Shown: positions 16,617 to 26,269 of the stretch, one piece after another
Numbering within the stretch: the stretch's first letter is position 1
How the letters are laid out: each line of letters begins with the position of its first letter
Source of the DNA: Flavobacterium inviolabile
GTDB taxonomy: Bacteria; Bacteroidota; Bacteroidia; Flavobacteriales; Flavobacteriaceae
Reading direction: 5' to 3'
Length of the DNA stretch: 64,000 nucleotides
Assembly: GCF_013389455.1 (NCBI RefSeq)
Contig: NZ_CP058278.1
Location: 558,001 to 622,000, forward strand
The notes under the pieces: generated by a model
Databases searched by the model: none
Told to the model about the DNA's origin: nothing
The model's input: the letters and a program-made list of their open reading frames with translations, nothing else
Program-made: the position numbers and the translations under genes

Positions 16617-16624
16617 CAAAATTA
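16617..16624 (-). promoter_or_regulatory. Promoter -7 box of dusB
   Basis: On the minus strand this reads TAATTTTG, ending 16 bases before the dusB ATG. No clear TTG lies at the expected upstream distance. Confidence 0.45.
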
Positions 16625-16837
16625 CGAATTTTTCAGCGATTCTTTTTCTTAAGAAATGTTTAAAGCTTTTTTAAGCTGCTTTACAGGAAAGCATTAACGC
16701 TTTCCGAAGGCATAAAAAACAGCCTTAATACTCCGTTGAGCCGGGCAGTTTTCCTGCAAATCCGGGCGAAACAGTGTTATGCTGCCGTTATTTTTACGGT
16801 TAGCGGCAAAAAAGGTGCCGATTTAAAAATTAATCGT

Positions 16838-16867
16838 TTGTAACTGTTTAACTTTAAATTATATTTG
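16838..16867 (+). promoter_or_regulatory. Promoter of lepA
   Basis: TTG (16838-16840), a 19-base spacer and TATATTTG (16860-16867) match the consensus. The transcript would start near 16874, about 185 bases ahead of lepA. Confidence 0.75.
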
Positions 16868-16938
16868 CCGATTATTTCACTACCTTTATATGTTGGACCA
16901 TGGTGAATGATGACTAATCGGAGCGTATAAGCTGCTGA

Positions 16939-17035
16939 TTGGATGCGTAAAGGATTGCAGCGGCATCCTTTTGTCTCACGAAGTGAGCAAAAGATACAGC
17001 GGAAAGCCTGGCCTGCTTCCGGCAGGATACGCCCA
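16939..17035 (+). ncRNA. Structured leader of lepA or embedded small RNA
   Basis: Three stems follow each other: GGATGC/GCATCC (16941-16968), CTTTTG-t-CTCAC/GTGAG-CAAAAG with a GAA loop (16968-16993), and CCTGC/GCAGG (17012-17026), ending in ATACGCCC. The block lies between the lepA promoter and start codon. From memory, similar text (GCGGCATCC, ACAGCGGAAAGCC, ACGCCC) recurs between genes in Flavobacteriaceae, so it may be a known conserved structured motif, but I cannot verify which. There is no T run, so it is not a simple terminator. Confidence 0.5.
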
Positions 17036-17058
17036 AATAAACTTGATACTAAACGAAG

Positions 17059-18855
17059 ATGAAGCATATTAGAAATTTTTGCATTATTGCACACATCGAT
17101 CACGGAAAAAGTACGTTAGCCGATCGATTGCTTGATGCCACCCAAACCGTAACGGCCCGTGAGCAACAGGCGCAGTTACTGGACAACATGGACCTGGAGC
17201 GTGAGCGTGGAATCACGATTAAAAGCCACGCCATCCAGATGGAATATACCTATAAAGGGGAACAATATATCCTGAACCTGATTGATACTCCGGGACACGT
17301 GGATTTCTCCTATGAGGTTTCCCGCTCCATTGCTGCCTGCGAAGGTGCTTTATTAATTGTAGATGCTGCACAGAGTATACAGGCGCAAACGATCTCCAAC
17401 TTATACCTTGCTTTGGAAAATGACCTGGAAATTATCCCGGTCCTGAACAAAGTGGATTTACCAAGTGCAAATCCAGAAGAAGTGAGCGATGACATCGTAG
17501 ATTTATTAGGCTGCAAACACGACGAGATCATTCCGGCTTCCGGAAAAACAGGTCTTGGCGTAGACAAAATATTAGAAGCTATTATTGAGCGTATCCCTGC
17601 TCCGAAAGGCGATAAAGAAGAACCGCTTCAGGCTTTGATTTTCGACTCGGTTTACAATCCGTTCCGCGGTATTGAAGTTATTTTCCGTGTTATTAACGGT
17701 GAAATCAAAAAAGGACAGAAAATCAAGTTCATGGCTACCGGCAATGAATATTATGCTGACGAGATTGGTACTTTAAAATTAAATCAGGTTCCCAAACAGG
17801 TTGTTTCTACAGGCGATGTTGGGTATTTGATCTCCGGAATTAAAGAAGCCCGTGAAGTAAAAGTGGGTGATACTATTACCGATGCCAAAACGCCGACGCA
17901 AAACATGATTAAAGGTTTTGAGGATGTGAAACCAATGGTATTTGCCGGTATTTATCCTGTTGATACGGAAGATTATGAAGAATTGCGTAACTCTATGGAG
18001 AAACTGCAACTAAACGATGCTTCTCTGGTGTTCACACCGGAAAGTTCGGCGGCTTTAGGGTTTGGTTTCCGTTGTGGATTCTTAGGAATGTTACACATGG
18101 AAATTATCCAGGAGCGTTTAGAGCGTGAATTCAACATGACGGTTATTACAACGGTTCCGAACGTTTCGTACCTGGCTTACACCAAAAAAGATCCGGAAAC
18201 GGCGCTGATTGTAAACAACCCTTCGGATTTACCGGAGCCTTCAAAATTAGACCGTGTAGAGGAGCCGTATATCAAGGCGACAATCATTACCAAATCGGAC
18301 TTTGTGGGTAACGTAATGTCTTTGTGTATTGAAAAACGTGGTTTGATTACCAACCAGACATATTTAACGACCGAGCGTGTGGAATTGAATTTCGACATGC
18401 CGCTGGCCGAAATTGTATTTGATTTTTACGACCGTTTAAAAACGGTATCCAAAGGATATGCTTCTTTTGACTACTCTCCGATTGGAATGCGTACGTCAAA
18501 ATTAGTAAAACTGGATGTCCTGCTGAATGCGAATTCTGTGGATGCCCTTTCTGCGCTGATTCACGAAGACAATGCATATAACATTGGTAAAAAAATGTGT
18601 GAAAAGCTGAAAGAATTAATCCCGCGCCAGCAATTTGATATTCCGATTCAGGCTGCTATCGGCGCCAAAATTATCGCCCGTGAAACCATTAAAGCGTTGC
18701 GTAAAGACGTAACCGCAAAATGTTATGGTGGTGATATTTCCCGTAAGCGTAAGCTACTTGAAAAACAGAAAAAAGGTAAAAAACGTATGCGTCAGGTGGG
18801 TAACGTAGAAATCCCGCAGGAAGCATTTATGGCTGTATTAAAGCTGAATGATTAA
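17059..18855 (+). CDS. lepA: Elongation factor 4 (LepA)
   Basis: The 598-residue GTPase acts on stalled or misplaced ribosomes and in 30S maturation. It has the G1 loop A-H-I-D-H-G-K-S-T near residue 11, D-T-P-G-H-V-D near 80, N-K-V-D near 133, and the LepA-specific C-terminal domain with [15 protein letters not shown] near 553. The length is exactly typical. It stands alone with a consensus promoter, a long structured leader and a strong terminator. Confidence 0.97.
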   Translation: MKHIRNFCIIAHIDHGKSTLADRLLDATQTVTAREQQAQLLDNMDLERERGITIKSHAIQMEYTYKGEQYILNLIDTPGHVDFSYEVSRSIAACEGALLIVDAAQSIQAQTISNLYLALENDLEIIPVLNKVDLPSANPEEVSDDIVDLLGCKHDEIIPASGKTGLGVDKILEAIIERIPAPKGDKEEPLQALIFDSVYNPFRGIEVIFRVINGEIKKGQKIKFMATGNEYYADEIGTLKLNQVPKQVVSTGDVGYLISGIKEAREVKVGDTITDAKTPTQNMIKGFEDVKPMVFAGIYPVDTEDYEELRNSMEKLQLNDASLVFTPESSAALGFGFRCGFLGMLHMEIIQERLEREFNMTVITTVPNVSYLAYTKKDPETALIVNNPSDLPEPSKLDRVEEPYIKATIITKSDFVGNVMSLCIEKRGLITNQTYLTTERVELNFDMPLAEIVFDFYDRLKTVSKGYASFDYSPIGMRTSKLVKLDVLLNANSVDALSALIHEDNAYNIGKKMCEKLKELIPRQQFDIPIQAAIGAKIIARETIKALRKDVTAKCYGGDISRKRKLLEKQKKGKKRMRQVGNVEIPQEAFMAVLKLND

Positions 18856-18860
18856 CATAG

Positions 18861-18889
18861 AAGACCTGATATAATCAGGTCTTTTTTTT
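18861..18889 (+). terminator. Terminator of lepA
   Basis: AAGACCTGAT/ATCAGGTCTT is followed by a run of T. Confidence 0.9.
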
Positions 18890-19078
18890 ATGCTGCTGTA
18901 ACCCTCCTCCAAATCAATTATACTGAAAGTTTAAAGTAAATTTAATTTTAAAACAATATTTACAATATTTTAACTTTAAACAGCTTTTTAATTAATCATA
19001 ACTACAATTTAATTGCATTTTCACAATATCGAAAAGCGTTTTTTCGTTAACTTTACATGGCTAAAAATCATTTTAGTT

Positions 19079-22000
19079 ATGAGAAAATTTATCCCCATTT
19101 TAATATTTCTCTTTAATCTCTCTTTATATGCACAAGGGATCACTATTGACACGACTTCACAGAGCGTTCCGCAGCTGATCAGCAACTCCCTTTTACAGAA
19201 TTCCTGTTTTAACGAAACCAACTTTCAATATTCTTCCCATCGCGGTATCGGGCAGTTTACGAGCACCAATCCGAATTTCCCGATTCAAAGCGGTATCATT
19301 ATTCGTAACGGTATCGCGAAATATACGGAAGGGCAATATACCGGATTAAACGAAAGCAGTGTGCTCACCGCAGCCGGTGATCCGGATTTACAAAACATCA
19401 GCAATGCCAGCGGACAGCCGTCATCTATAAACGATGTGGCGTATATACAATTTGATTTCACGCCCTTATCCAGCAGTTTTAGTTTTGATTTTCTTTTTGC
19501 ATCCAACGAATACGGTCAGTACCAATGCGGGTTTAGTGATATTTTCGCGTTTTTGCTTACCGATCTGACCACCGGTGTGACCACTAACCTGGCGGTCGTA
19601 CCGAATACAACCATTCCGATTTCGGTAAAAACCATACGCGACAATCTCTACAATTCCGGCTGTACGTCATCGAATCCGAATCTATTCGGCCGTTATAATG
19701 TTACCGATGTTGCCAATTCTGCCATTAACATGCGCGGAGAAACCGTCCTGCTGACCGCTGCTTCTGCCGTAACGCCCAACAGGGCCTACCGTATTAAACT
19801 TGCCATAGGCGATTATAACGATGCTAATTTTGATTCGGCTGTATTTATCGCCGGGAAAAGTTTTGTAACCAATACCGATTTAGGACCGGACACCACGATC
19901 TGCCAGGGAGAAACCATACTGTTGCAATCGGGATTAGGACCGCAGTTCAATCATGTCTGGACTTTTAACGGCTCGATAATTCCCGGAGCAACCGCAGCCA
20001 CATTAACCGTTACCCAGGCCGGAACCTATGGCGTGATTGCCACAACCGGCAATGGCAGCTGCCAGATAACCGACGACATTGTGATTACCGATCTGGCTAT
20101 CACGATGCCAAATGACCTGAGAGTCTGCAACAACGGACAGAGTACTTTTGTATTTAACCTGACACAAAACAATGCGGCTGCTTTAGGCCTGAATAACGCC
20201 AGCTTTGAATTGCTGTATTATGCTTCTTTAGCCGATGCCAATGCGAACAATCCCATTCCGCAATCGGATCTGGCAGCTTATTCCAGTGCCGGCAACCAAA
20301 CCATATACATTAAAGTGAGAAGACTGAGCAACAATACAATTTGCAACAATCTTATTTCCTTTAACCTGCTGGTCAATGCCATGATTACCGCTACACAACC
20401 ACCCAATCTGTCCAGATGCAGCACCCGTTCCGGAAATTTAAGCATTAACTTAACGGTTCAGACTCCCATAATTTTAAACGGACAGAATGCCAACGCTTTC
20501 AGCATACAGTATTTCACTTCACAGAGCAATGCTCAAAACAATACTGCTGCGATAAGCAATCCGGGTGCTTTCACGATGACTGCCGGGCAATCGCCAATGA
20601 CCATCTGGGTCAGAATGTCCGATAGTAACAATCCGGGATGTTATGCTCTGGTTAGCTTTGATGTGGTTATCGAACCGCTTCCTCCGGTAGATACCCATCC
20701 CAACGTAATTGAATGCAGCAGCTATACGCTGCCGCCTTTGGTAAACGGGCATTATTTTTCCGGTCCGAACGGCACGGGCGTTCCACTCAATCCGGGTGAC
20801 GTGATTACACAACAGGGTACCTATTTTATTTTTAACGGCCCGATAGGCCCTTTAGGCTGTACGGATCAGAATTCTTTTATGGTAACGTTAATCGATCAGT
20901 TGAGTTTTCCGGATACCGGTTGCGGACAATATATCATCCGAAGTGCGCCGGCAGGGAATTTCTACACCGGACCGGCTGGAACCGGAACACTGCTACCACC
21001 GGGAACCGTATTGACAACCAATCAGACCATTTATTTTTATGCGCTTGTTAATGGTGTTCCCTGCCAGGAAAAAACCTACAACATTACCATTTTCCCGTTA
21101 CCACCGGTAGATACTCCGGCCGATGTGGTAACCTGCAACTCCTATGTATTGCCGGCGCTCACGAATGGTAATTATTATACCGGAACCGGAGGAACCGGAA
21201 CCCAGTTAAGCGCCGGAGCCACCATTACCGCCAGCCAGACGTTATATGTATATGCGTTTAACGGAACCTGTCCTAACCAGCATCCTTTTCGCATCAATAT
21301 TATTGACACTGCTGTTTTCCAGCCAATAACCGCCTGCGGAGAGTTTATACTGCCGGCCATTCCGATTGGCAATTATTATACCCAGCCGGGAGGCAACGGT
21401 ACCGTTATTCCGGCCGGAACAAGCATCACCACGTCACAGACGGTTTACTATTATGCCAATACCACCACCACACCCAATTGTACGGACAATCTGAACTACC
21501 AGCTAACGATACTGCAAAAACCGGTAGTGGACACTCCGGCTGACCGGTTGGAATGTGCCCAGTACCTGCTTCCGCCATTAAACAACGGCGCTTATTTTAC
21601 CGGAACCGGAGGAACCGGAACACCATTAAATGCCGGTGCTGTTATTACAAGTACGCAGACCCTTTATATTTATGCGTCTTCCAGCAATGGCTGTACGAAC
21701 GAGCATCCTTTTACTGTTACCATAAGACCCTTACCGCCAATAGATAGTTTTACAGACGTATATACCTGTACTTCTTTTACCCTGCCGCAGTTAACCAACG
21801 GTAATTATTATACCGGAACCGGAGGAACCGGAACCCAATTAAACGCCGGAACCGATATTACGACCACCCAGACCATTTATATCTTTAACAACTGGAGTGA
21901 TTTCCCGCAATGTACTAACGAAACGATGTTTACCGTACATGCTCTGGGCATTGATGTCGGCACGTTTGACGATATCCGCGCCTGCGACAGTTACACCCTG

Positions 22001-23131
22001 CCCAATTTAACCATCGGAAATTATTATACACAGCCTAACGGACAGGGCAGCCTACTTCCTGCCGGAACAGTTTTAACCACTACCCAGACTATTTATGTGT
22101 ATGCCGTTTCCGGAAACCGGTTTACCTGTACCGATGAAGATGATTTTCTGGTTACCGTTTCCGTAACTCCTGTTTTACCTATATTTAACGATGTAGAGCG
22201 CTGCGGAAGCTATACCCTGCCGGCGATACCGCTTGGAAATTATTTTAGTGCTTCCGGAGGAACGGGTACTGCTTACAATGCCGGTGACGTTATTTCCGGT
22301 TCGCAGACCATGTATGTTTATGCCGCCGCCGCGGATAACAGTAACTGTTTTGATGAAAAACCGTTTCAAATTACCATTCATCCTTTACTGGATTTAGCTC
22401 TTGCAGACGGCACCATCTGTGTCGATCCGGTAACACAGGCCGTCATCACGCCTTATACCATAAACACCGGATTAAGCCCTTCGCTGTTCACGGTGGAATG
22501 GTCCTTAAACAACCAGGTCGTGCATACCGGACCCGATTATACCGCCACACAAACCGGTACCTATACCGTCAGCACTATAAAACTAACCCCGGAATCGGGT
22601 AATGACTGCAATTACAGTCCGGAAACCGTTATTGTCGATCAATCCAGTGTTGCCATAGCCACGCTGTCCATCAGCGAGCCTTTTGCCGATTCCAGCACGA
22701 TTACCGTAAACGTTACCGGAGGTTACGGGAATTACGTTTTTCAGCTTGACGACGGTGGCGAACAAACGTCGAATGTTTTCAACAATGTATCGGGAGGAGA
22801 ACACTGGGTCAGCATTATTGATACCAAGACTAATTGCGGCCTTATCCGCTTAAAAACCTATATCCTGAAATATCCTAAATATTTCACTCCGAACGGTGAC
22901 GGTTATAACGACACCTGGAACATCCCGGATTTGCGCAATCAGAAAGATGCCCGGATCTATATTTTTGACCGTTACGGAAAATTCTTAAAAGAAATCAGCC
23001 CTAACGGAAGCGGATGGAACGGAACTCTTAACGGTTATCCGCTACCTTCAACCGACTATTGGTTTAAGGTTCTTTTTAAAGATAACGGAGATCAAAAAGA
23101 ATTCAAAGCCCACTTTTCACTGAAACGATAA
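19079..23131 (+). CDS. Giant T9SS-exported surface protein with eight repeats
   Basis: The 1,350-residue product has a signal peptide ending near L-Y-A-Q. A choice-of-anchor L domain follows (about residues 20-280; S-F-N/D-F-L-F-A-S-N-E-Y, F-S-D-I-F-A-F-L-L-T). Then come Ig-like segments and eight repeats of about 70-75 residues between bases 20,690 and 22,380, each with C-x-x-Y-x-L-P, N-G-x-Y-Y-x-G, G-G-T-G-T and Q-T-x-Y-x-Y. The C-terminus (Y-F-T-P-N-G-D-G-Y-N-D-T-W) is the gliding-motility/T9SS type B sorting domain. It should be carried to the cell surface or released and may be an adhesin. ATG 19079 is chosen over an upstream in-frame ATG (19013) because it gives the clean signal peptide. 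Confidence 0.88.
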   Translation: MRKFIPILIFLFNLSLYAQGITIDTTSQSVPQLISNSLLQNSCFNETNFQYSSHRGIGQFTSTNPNFPIQSGIIIRNGIAKYTEGQYTGLNESSVLTAAGDPDLQNISNASGQPSSINDVAYIQFDFTPLSSSFSFDFLFASNEYGQYQCGFSDIFAFLLTDLTTGVTTNLAVVPNTTIPISVKTIRDNLYNSGCTSSNPNLFGRYNVTDVANSAINMRGETVLLTAASAVTPNRAYRIKLAIGDYNDANFDSAVFIAGKSFVTNTDLGPDTTICQGETILLQSGLGPQFNHVWTFNGSIIPGATAATLTVTQAGTYGVIATTGNGSCQITDDIVITDLAITMPNDLRVCNNGQSTFVFNLTQNNAAALGLNNASFELLYYASLADANANNPIPQSDLAAYSSAGNQTIYIKVRRLSNNTICNNLISFNLLVNAMITATQPPNLSRCSTRSGNLSINLTVQTPIILNGQNANAFSIQYFTSQSNAQNNTAAISNPGAFTMTAGQSPMTIWVRMSDSNNPGCYALVSFDVVIEPLPPVDTHPNVIECSSYTLPPLVNGHYFSGPNGTGVPLNPGDVITQQGTYFIFNGPIGPLGCTDQNSFMVTLIDQLSFPDTGCGQYIIRSAPAGNFYTGPAGTGTLLPPGTVLTTNQTIYFYALVNGVPCQEKTYNITIFPLPPVDTPADVVTCNSYVLPALTNGNYYTGTGGTGTQLSAGATITASQTLYVYAFNGTCPNQHPFRINIIDTAVFQPITACGEFILPAIPIGNYYTQPGGNGTVIPAGTSITTSQTVYYYANTTTTPNCTDNLNYQLTILQKPVVDTPADRLECAQYLLPPLNNGAYFTGTGGTGTPLNAGAVITSTQTLYIYASSSNGCTNEHPFTVTIRPLPPIDSFTDVYTCTSFTLPQLTNGNYYTGTGGTGTQLNAGTDITTTQTIYIFNNWSDFPQCTNETMFTVHALGIDVGTFDDIRACDSYTLPNLTIGNYYTQPNGQGSLLPAGTVLTTTQTIYVYAVSGNRFTCTDEDDFLVTVSVTPVLPIFNDVERCGSYTLPAIPLGNYFSASGGTGTAYNAGDVISGSQTMYVYAAAADNSNCFDEKPFQITIHPLLDLALADGTICVDPVTQAVITPYTINTGLSPSLFTVEWSLNNQVVHTGPDYTATQTGTYTVSTIKLTPESGNDCNYSPETVIVDQSSVAIATLSISEPFADSSTITVNVTGGYGNYVFQLDDGGEQTSNVFNNVSGGEHWVSIIDTKTNCGLIRLKTYILKYPKYFTPNGDGYNDTWNIPDLRNQKDARIYIFDRYGKFLKEISPNGSGWNGTLNGYPLPSTDYWFKVLFKDNGDQKEFKAHFSLKR
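20689..22380 (+). repeat. Eight tandem repeats inside the surface protein gene
   Basis: The repeats are about 70-75 codons long and partly conserved in DNA; the words ACCGGAACCGGAGG and GAACCGGAAC recur in units 3, 5 and 6. Units 3 and 6 are the most alike, suggesting recent copying between them. Confidence 0.75.
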
Positions 23132-23182
23132 GCGCCGTTTTTCAGTCCTTTTAACATTCTTATCCTGTGCGTTTTTTTTATT

Positions 23183-23190
23183 TAACTTTG
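23183..23190 (+). promoter_or_regulatory. Promoter -7 box of thiL
   Basis: TAACTTTG matches TAnnTTTG and lies 20 bases ahead of the thiL start. No clean TTG is seen at the expected distance. Confidence 0.5.
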
Positions 23191-23210
23191 CACTCTTATA
23201 ATTTATTCAA

Positions 23211-24260
23211 ATGATAGAAGATAAAACGCCTCAAAGAACAAGTTTGTCCCAACTGGGGGAATTTGGATTAATAGATCATTTAACCAAAAACATCCAGATC
23301 AGCCAGCCTTCTACCCTGAAAGGAATTGGTGATGACGCTGCCGTTCTGGATTTTAAAGATAAAAAAGCCGTTATTTCTACCGATTTATTAGTAGAAGGTG
23401 TTCATTTCGATCTGGCTTACATGCCGTTAAAGCATTTGGGTTATAAAGCTGTGGTGGTGAATCTTTCCGACATCTGCGCGATGAATGCCAAACCGACCCA
23501 GATAACAGTTTCGATTGCCGTTTCAAACCGTTTTCCGCTGGAAGCACTGGAAGAACTTTATGATGGAATTGCACTGGCTGCCAAAATTTACGATGTGGAT
23601 GTTATTGGCGGCGACACGACTTCTTCTCAAAAAGGTTTATTAATCAGCATTACGGCTATTGGAGAAGCGACTGAAGAGGAACTGGTGTACAGAACCGGCG
23701 CTAACGATAATGATTTATTGGTGGTTACCGGCGATGTTGGTGCGGCCTATATGGGATTGCAGGTACTGGAACGCGAAAAGCAGGTATTCCAGGTGAACCC
23801 GAACAACCAGCCGGATCTTGACAATTATACCTATTTAATAGAACGCCAGTTAAAACCGGAAGCCCGTAAAGACGTTAAAGAGCTATTACAGGCTTTGGAT
23901 CTAAAACCTACGGCTATGATTGATATTTCTGACGGCTTGTCATCCGAGATTATCCACCTGTGTAAGAATTCCGGAACTGGCTGTAACCTATATGAAGACA
24001 AATTGCCGCTTGATCCGCAATTGATCAATACCTGTGAAGAGTTTAATGTAGACAGCACGACGATTGCCATTAACGGCGGTGAAGATTATGAATTGCTTTT
24101 CACGATCAAGATGGACGATTTCGACAAGATTAAAGGAAACCCTAATTTTACGGTAATCGGTCATATGACACCGGAAAGCGAAGGCATCCATTTAATTACA
24201 AGAGCAAACACTAAAATTCCTTTGAAGGCAAGAGGCTGGAACGCTTTAAATGCTGAGTAA
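23211..24260 (+). CDS. thiL: Thiamine-monophosphate kinase
   Basis: The 349-residue enzyme phosphorylates thiamine phosphate to the active diphosphate. It shows the family pattern G-I-G-D-D-A-A-V near residue 41, S-T-D-L-L-V-E-G-V-H-F with the metal-binding Asp, G-G-D-T-T near 123, D-I-S-D-G-L near 242 and N-G-G-E-D-Y-E-L near 285. The length is normal. No other thiamine genes lie nearby. Confidence 0.95.
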   Translation: MIEDKTPQRTSLSQLGEFGLIDHLTKNIQISQPSTLKGIGDDAAVLDFKDKKAVISTDLLVEGVHFDLAYMPLKHLGYKAVVVNLSDICAMNAKPTQITVSIAVSNRFPLEALEELYDGIALAAKIYDVDVIGGDTTSSQKGLLISITAIGEATEEELVYRTGANDNDLLVVTGDVGAAYMGLQVLEREKQVFQVNPNNQPDLDNYTYLIERQLKPEARKDVKELLQALDLKPTAMIDISDGLSSEIIHLCKNSGTGCNLYEDKLPLDPQLINTCEEFNVDSTTIAINGGEDYELLFTIKMDDFDKIKGNPNFTVIGHMTPESEGIHLITRANTKIPLKARGWNALNAE

Positions 24261-24272
24261 TAAAATAATTCC

Positions 24273-24308
24273 AAAAAAAAAGCGTTAGTACATTACTAAC
24301 GCTTGATT
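24273..24308. terminator. Terminator-like hairpin after thiL
   Basis: AAGCGTTAGTA/TACTAACGCTT with loop CAT is flanked by a run of A on one side and GATTTTT on the other. It resembles hairpins A and B in loop wording but has no tRNA remnant next to it. Confidence 0.65.
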
Positions 24309-24626
24309 TTTAATGAGCTAAACCAAATCCTCTATTTGGCTGGGCTGAAGCAAGACCTTTTACAGGCTGGGCTAAAGAAGGTAATCCACTATTTTTACCT
24401 TATACTGTATAAACTAACTTAATTAAGTATTTAATGACACTGTAAAAGTACTTCTTTCGACAACACAGATTTTACGGTTTTTTCAAGTATTTTTTACGGT
24501 TTCGTTTTTTTTTGAGTTTTTCTTTGTTTTTAACACTTTCAAAGGGTTTAAAAGGGCTTAAAATCGTTCTGAAAGGGCTTCAGCATCTCAAAAAACCGTA
24601 CCATTTATAAACCGGATTACGGTATA
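24309..24626. other. Intergenic region between thiL and glyS terminators
   Basis: I see no gene or promoter here. A direct repeat of GGCTGGGCT(G/A)AA occurs at about 24,342 and 24,367. Confidence 0.5.
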
Positions 24627-24663
24627 GTAAAAAGGCTTTCCCGAAAAGAGAAAGCCTTTTTTA
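24627..24663 (-). terminator. Terminator of glyS
   Basis: AAAGGCTTTC/GAAAGCCTTT is followed by a T run on the minus strand. Confidence 0.9.
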
Positions 24664-24667
24664 TAAT

Positions 24668-26209
24668 TTACATTTTCATCAGCCAGTTACGCATAGAAAC
24701 TTCTTCATTGATAATTCCTCTCAATTCTGAAATTTTCACACGATCCTGCTGCATGGTATCTCTGTGACGAATCGTTACTGTTTCATCTTCTAATGTCTGA
24801 TGATCGACCGTAACACAGAACGGTGTTCCTAATGCATCCTGACGACGGTAACGACGCCCTACGGCATCTTTCTCATCATAGGCAACATTGAAATCCCATT
24901 TTAGATCTTCTATAATTTTTCTGGCAACTTCCGGCAGACCATCTCTTTTAATTAATGGCAGTATCGCAGCCTTTGTTGGCGCTAAAACGGAAGGCAGTCT
25001 TAAAACCGTACGGGTTGAGCCGTCTTCCAATACTTCTTCCTGCAATGATTTCGAGAAAACTGACAAGAACATTCTGTCCAGTCCAACAGAGGTTTCCACT
25101 ACATACGGGACATAGCTGGAGTTTGTTTCGTTATCGAAATATTGTAATTTCTTACCGGAATGCTGTTCGTGTGCTTTTAAATCGAAATCGGTTCTGGAGT
25201 GAATTCCTTCCAGTTCTTTAAATCCGAATGGGAAGTTAAATTCGATATCGGCAGCAGCATTAGCATAATGGGCTAATTTTTCATGGTCGTGGAAACGATA
25301 GTTTTCTTTTCCTAATCCTAATGAAAGGTGCCATTTTAATCTTGTTTCTTTCCAGTATTCGTAATATTTCATTTCTTCCCCCGGACGAACAAAAAACTGC
25401 ATTTCCATTTGTTCGAACTCCCGCATACGGAAGATAAACTGACGGGCAACGATTTCGTTACGGAACGCTTTTCCGGTTTGTGCAATTCCAAAAGGAATCT
25501 TCATACGTCCTGTTTTCTGTACGTTCAGGAAGTTTACAAAGATACCCTGTGCCGTTTCCGGACGCAGGTACAGGTCCATAGCAGAATCGGCAGAAGCGCC
25601 TAATTTTGTTCCGAACATCAGGTTAAACTGGCGTACTTCGGTCCAGTTTCTGGATCCTGATTCCGGGCAGGCAATTTCCAGCTCTTCAATCAAAGCCTTA
25701 ACATCGGCAAGATTTTCCGTTTCCAGGGAACGTGCCATTCTTTCCAGAATTTCGCGCTGTCTGCTTCGGTATTCAATAACACGGGCATTGGTCGCTACAA
25801 ACTGTGCTTCATCAAAAGCATCGCCAAAACGGTCTTTTGCTTTATCAATTTCTTTTTGTGCTTTCTGGTTTAATTTTTCGGCATAATCCTCAATTAAAAC
25901 ATCCGCACGATATCTTCTTTTTGAATCTTTATTGTCAATTAGCGGATCGTTAAACGCATCCACGTGGCCGGAAGCTTTCCATGTAGTAGGATGCATAAAA
26001 ATAGCAGCATCAATACCTACAATGTTTTCGTGCATCTGAACCATGGATTTCCACCAGTATTCACGTATATTTTTCTTTAATTCTACACCGTTTTGAGCAT
26101 AATCGTATACTGCGCTCAAACCATCATAAATTTCGCTAGAAGGGAAAATAAATCCGTATTCTTTTGCATGCGAAACTACATTCTTAAATAAGTCTTCTTG
26201 TTTTGCCAT
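24668..26209 (-). CDS. glyS: Glycyl-tRNA synthetase (homodimeric, eukaryote-like type)
   Basis: The 513-residue class II synthetase charges tRNA-Gly. It has S-S-E-I-Y-D-G near the N-terminus, motif 2 around F-R-N-E-I-V-A-R-Q-F-I-F-R-M-R-E-F-E-Q-M and motif 3 around E-T-S-V-G-L-D-R. The single-chain form, rather than separate alpha and beta genes, is usual in Bacteroidota. A -7 box ends five bases before ATG. Confidence 0.96.
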   Translation of the reverse strand: MAKQEDLFKNVVSHAKEYGFIFPSSEIYDGLSAVYDYAQNGVELKKNIREYWWKSMVQMHENIVGIDAAIFMHPTTWKASGHVDAFNDPLIDNKDSKRRYRADVLIEDYAEKLNQKAQKEIDKAKDRFGDAFDEAQFVATNARVIEYRSRQREILERMARSLETENLADVKALIEELEIACPESGSRNWTEVRQFNLMFGTKLGASADSAMDLYLRPETAQGIFVNFLNVQKTGRMKIPFGIAQTGKAFRNEIVARQFIFRMREFEQMEMQFFVRPGEEMKYYEYWKETRLKWHLSLGLGKENYRFHDHEKLAHYANAAADIEFNFPFGFKELEGIHSRTDFDLKAHEQHSGKKLQYFDNETNSSYVPYVVETSVGLDRMFLSVFSKSLQEEVLEDGSTRTVLRLPSVLAPTKAAILPLIKRDGLPEVARKIIEDLKWDFNVAYDEKDAVGRRYRRQDALGTPFCVTVDHQTLEDETVTIRHRDTMQQDRVKISELRGIINEEVSMRNWLMKM

Positions 26210-26213
26210 AATG

Positions 26214-26221
26214 CAAAAATA
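26214..26221 (-). promoter_or_regulatory. Promoter -7 box of glyS
   Basis: Read on the minus strand this is TATTTTTG, ending four bases before the glyS ATG (26209), so the mRNA may have no leader. Confidence 0.5.
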
Positions 26222-26269
26222 GGAAAAAGAGATTGTAAAAAATAGGGGAAATTTTAACTTTTTGAAGTA

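Noticed and set aside
16939..17035. Signal recognition particle RNA gene, because of GGAAGCAGG on the minus strand
   Set aside because: The conserved SRP core (GGAAGGAAGCAGCC with its asymmetric loop) is not present, and the stems do not form the SRP helix.
19013..19078. Upstream start for the giant surface protein
   Set aside because: It would bury the signal peptide behind 22 residues; ATG 19079 gives a normal exported start.
24273..24308. Third copy of the tRNA-relic hairpin family
   Set aside because: The loop is similar, but no tRNA-like text flanks it and the neighbours are core genes; it is an ordinary terminator.
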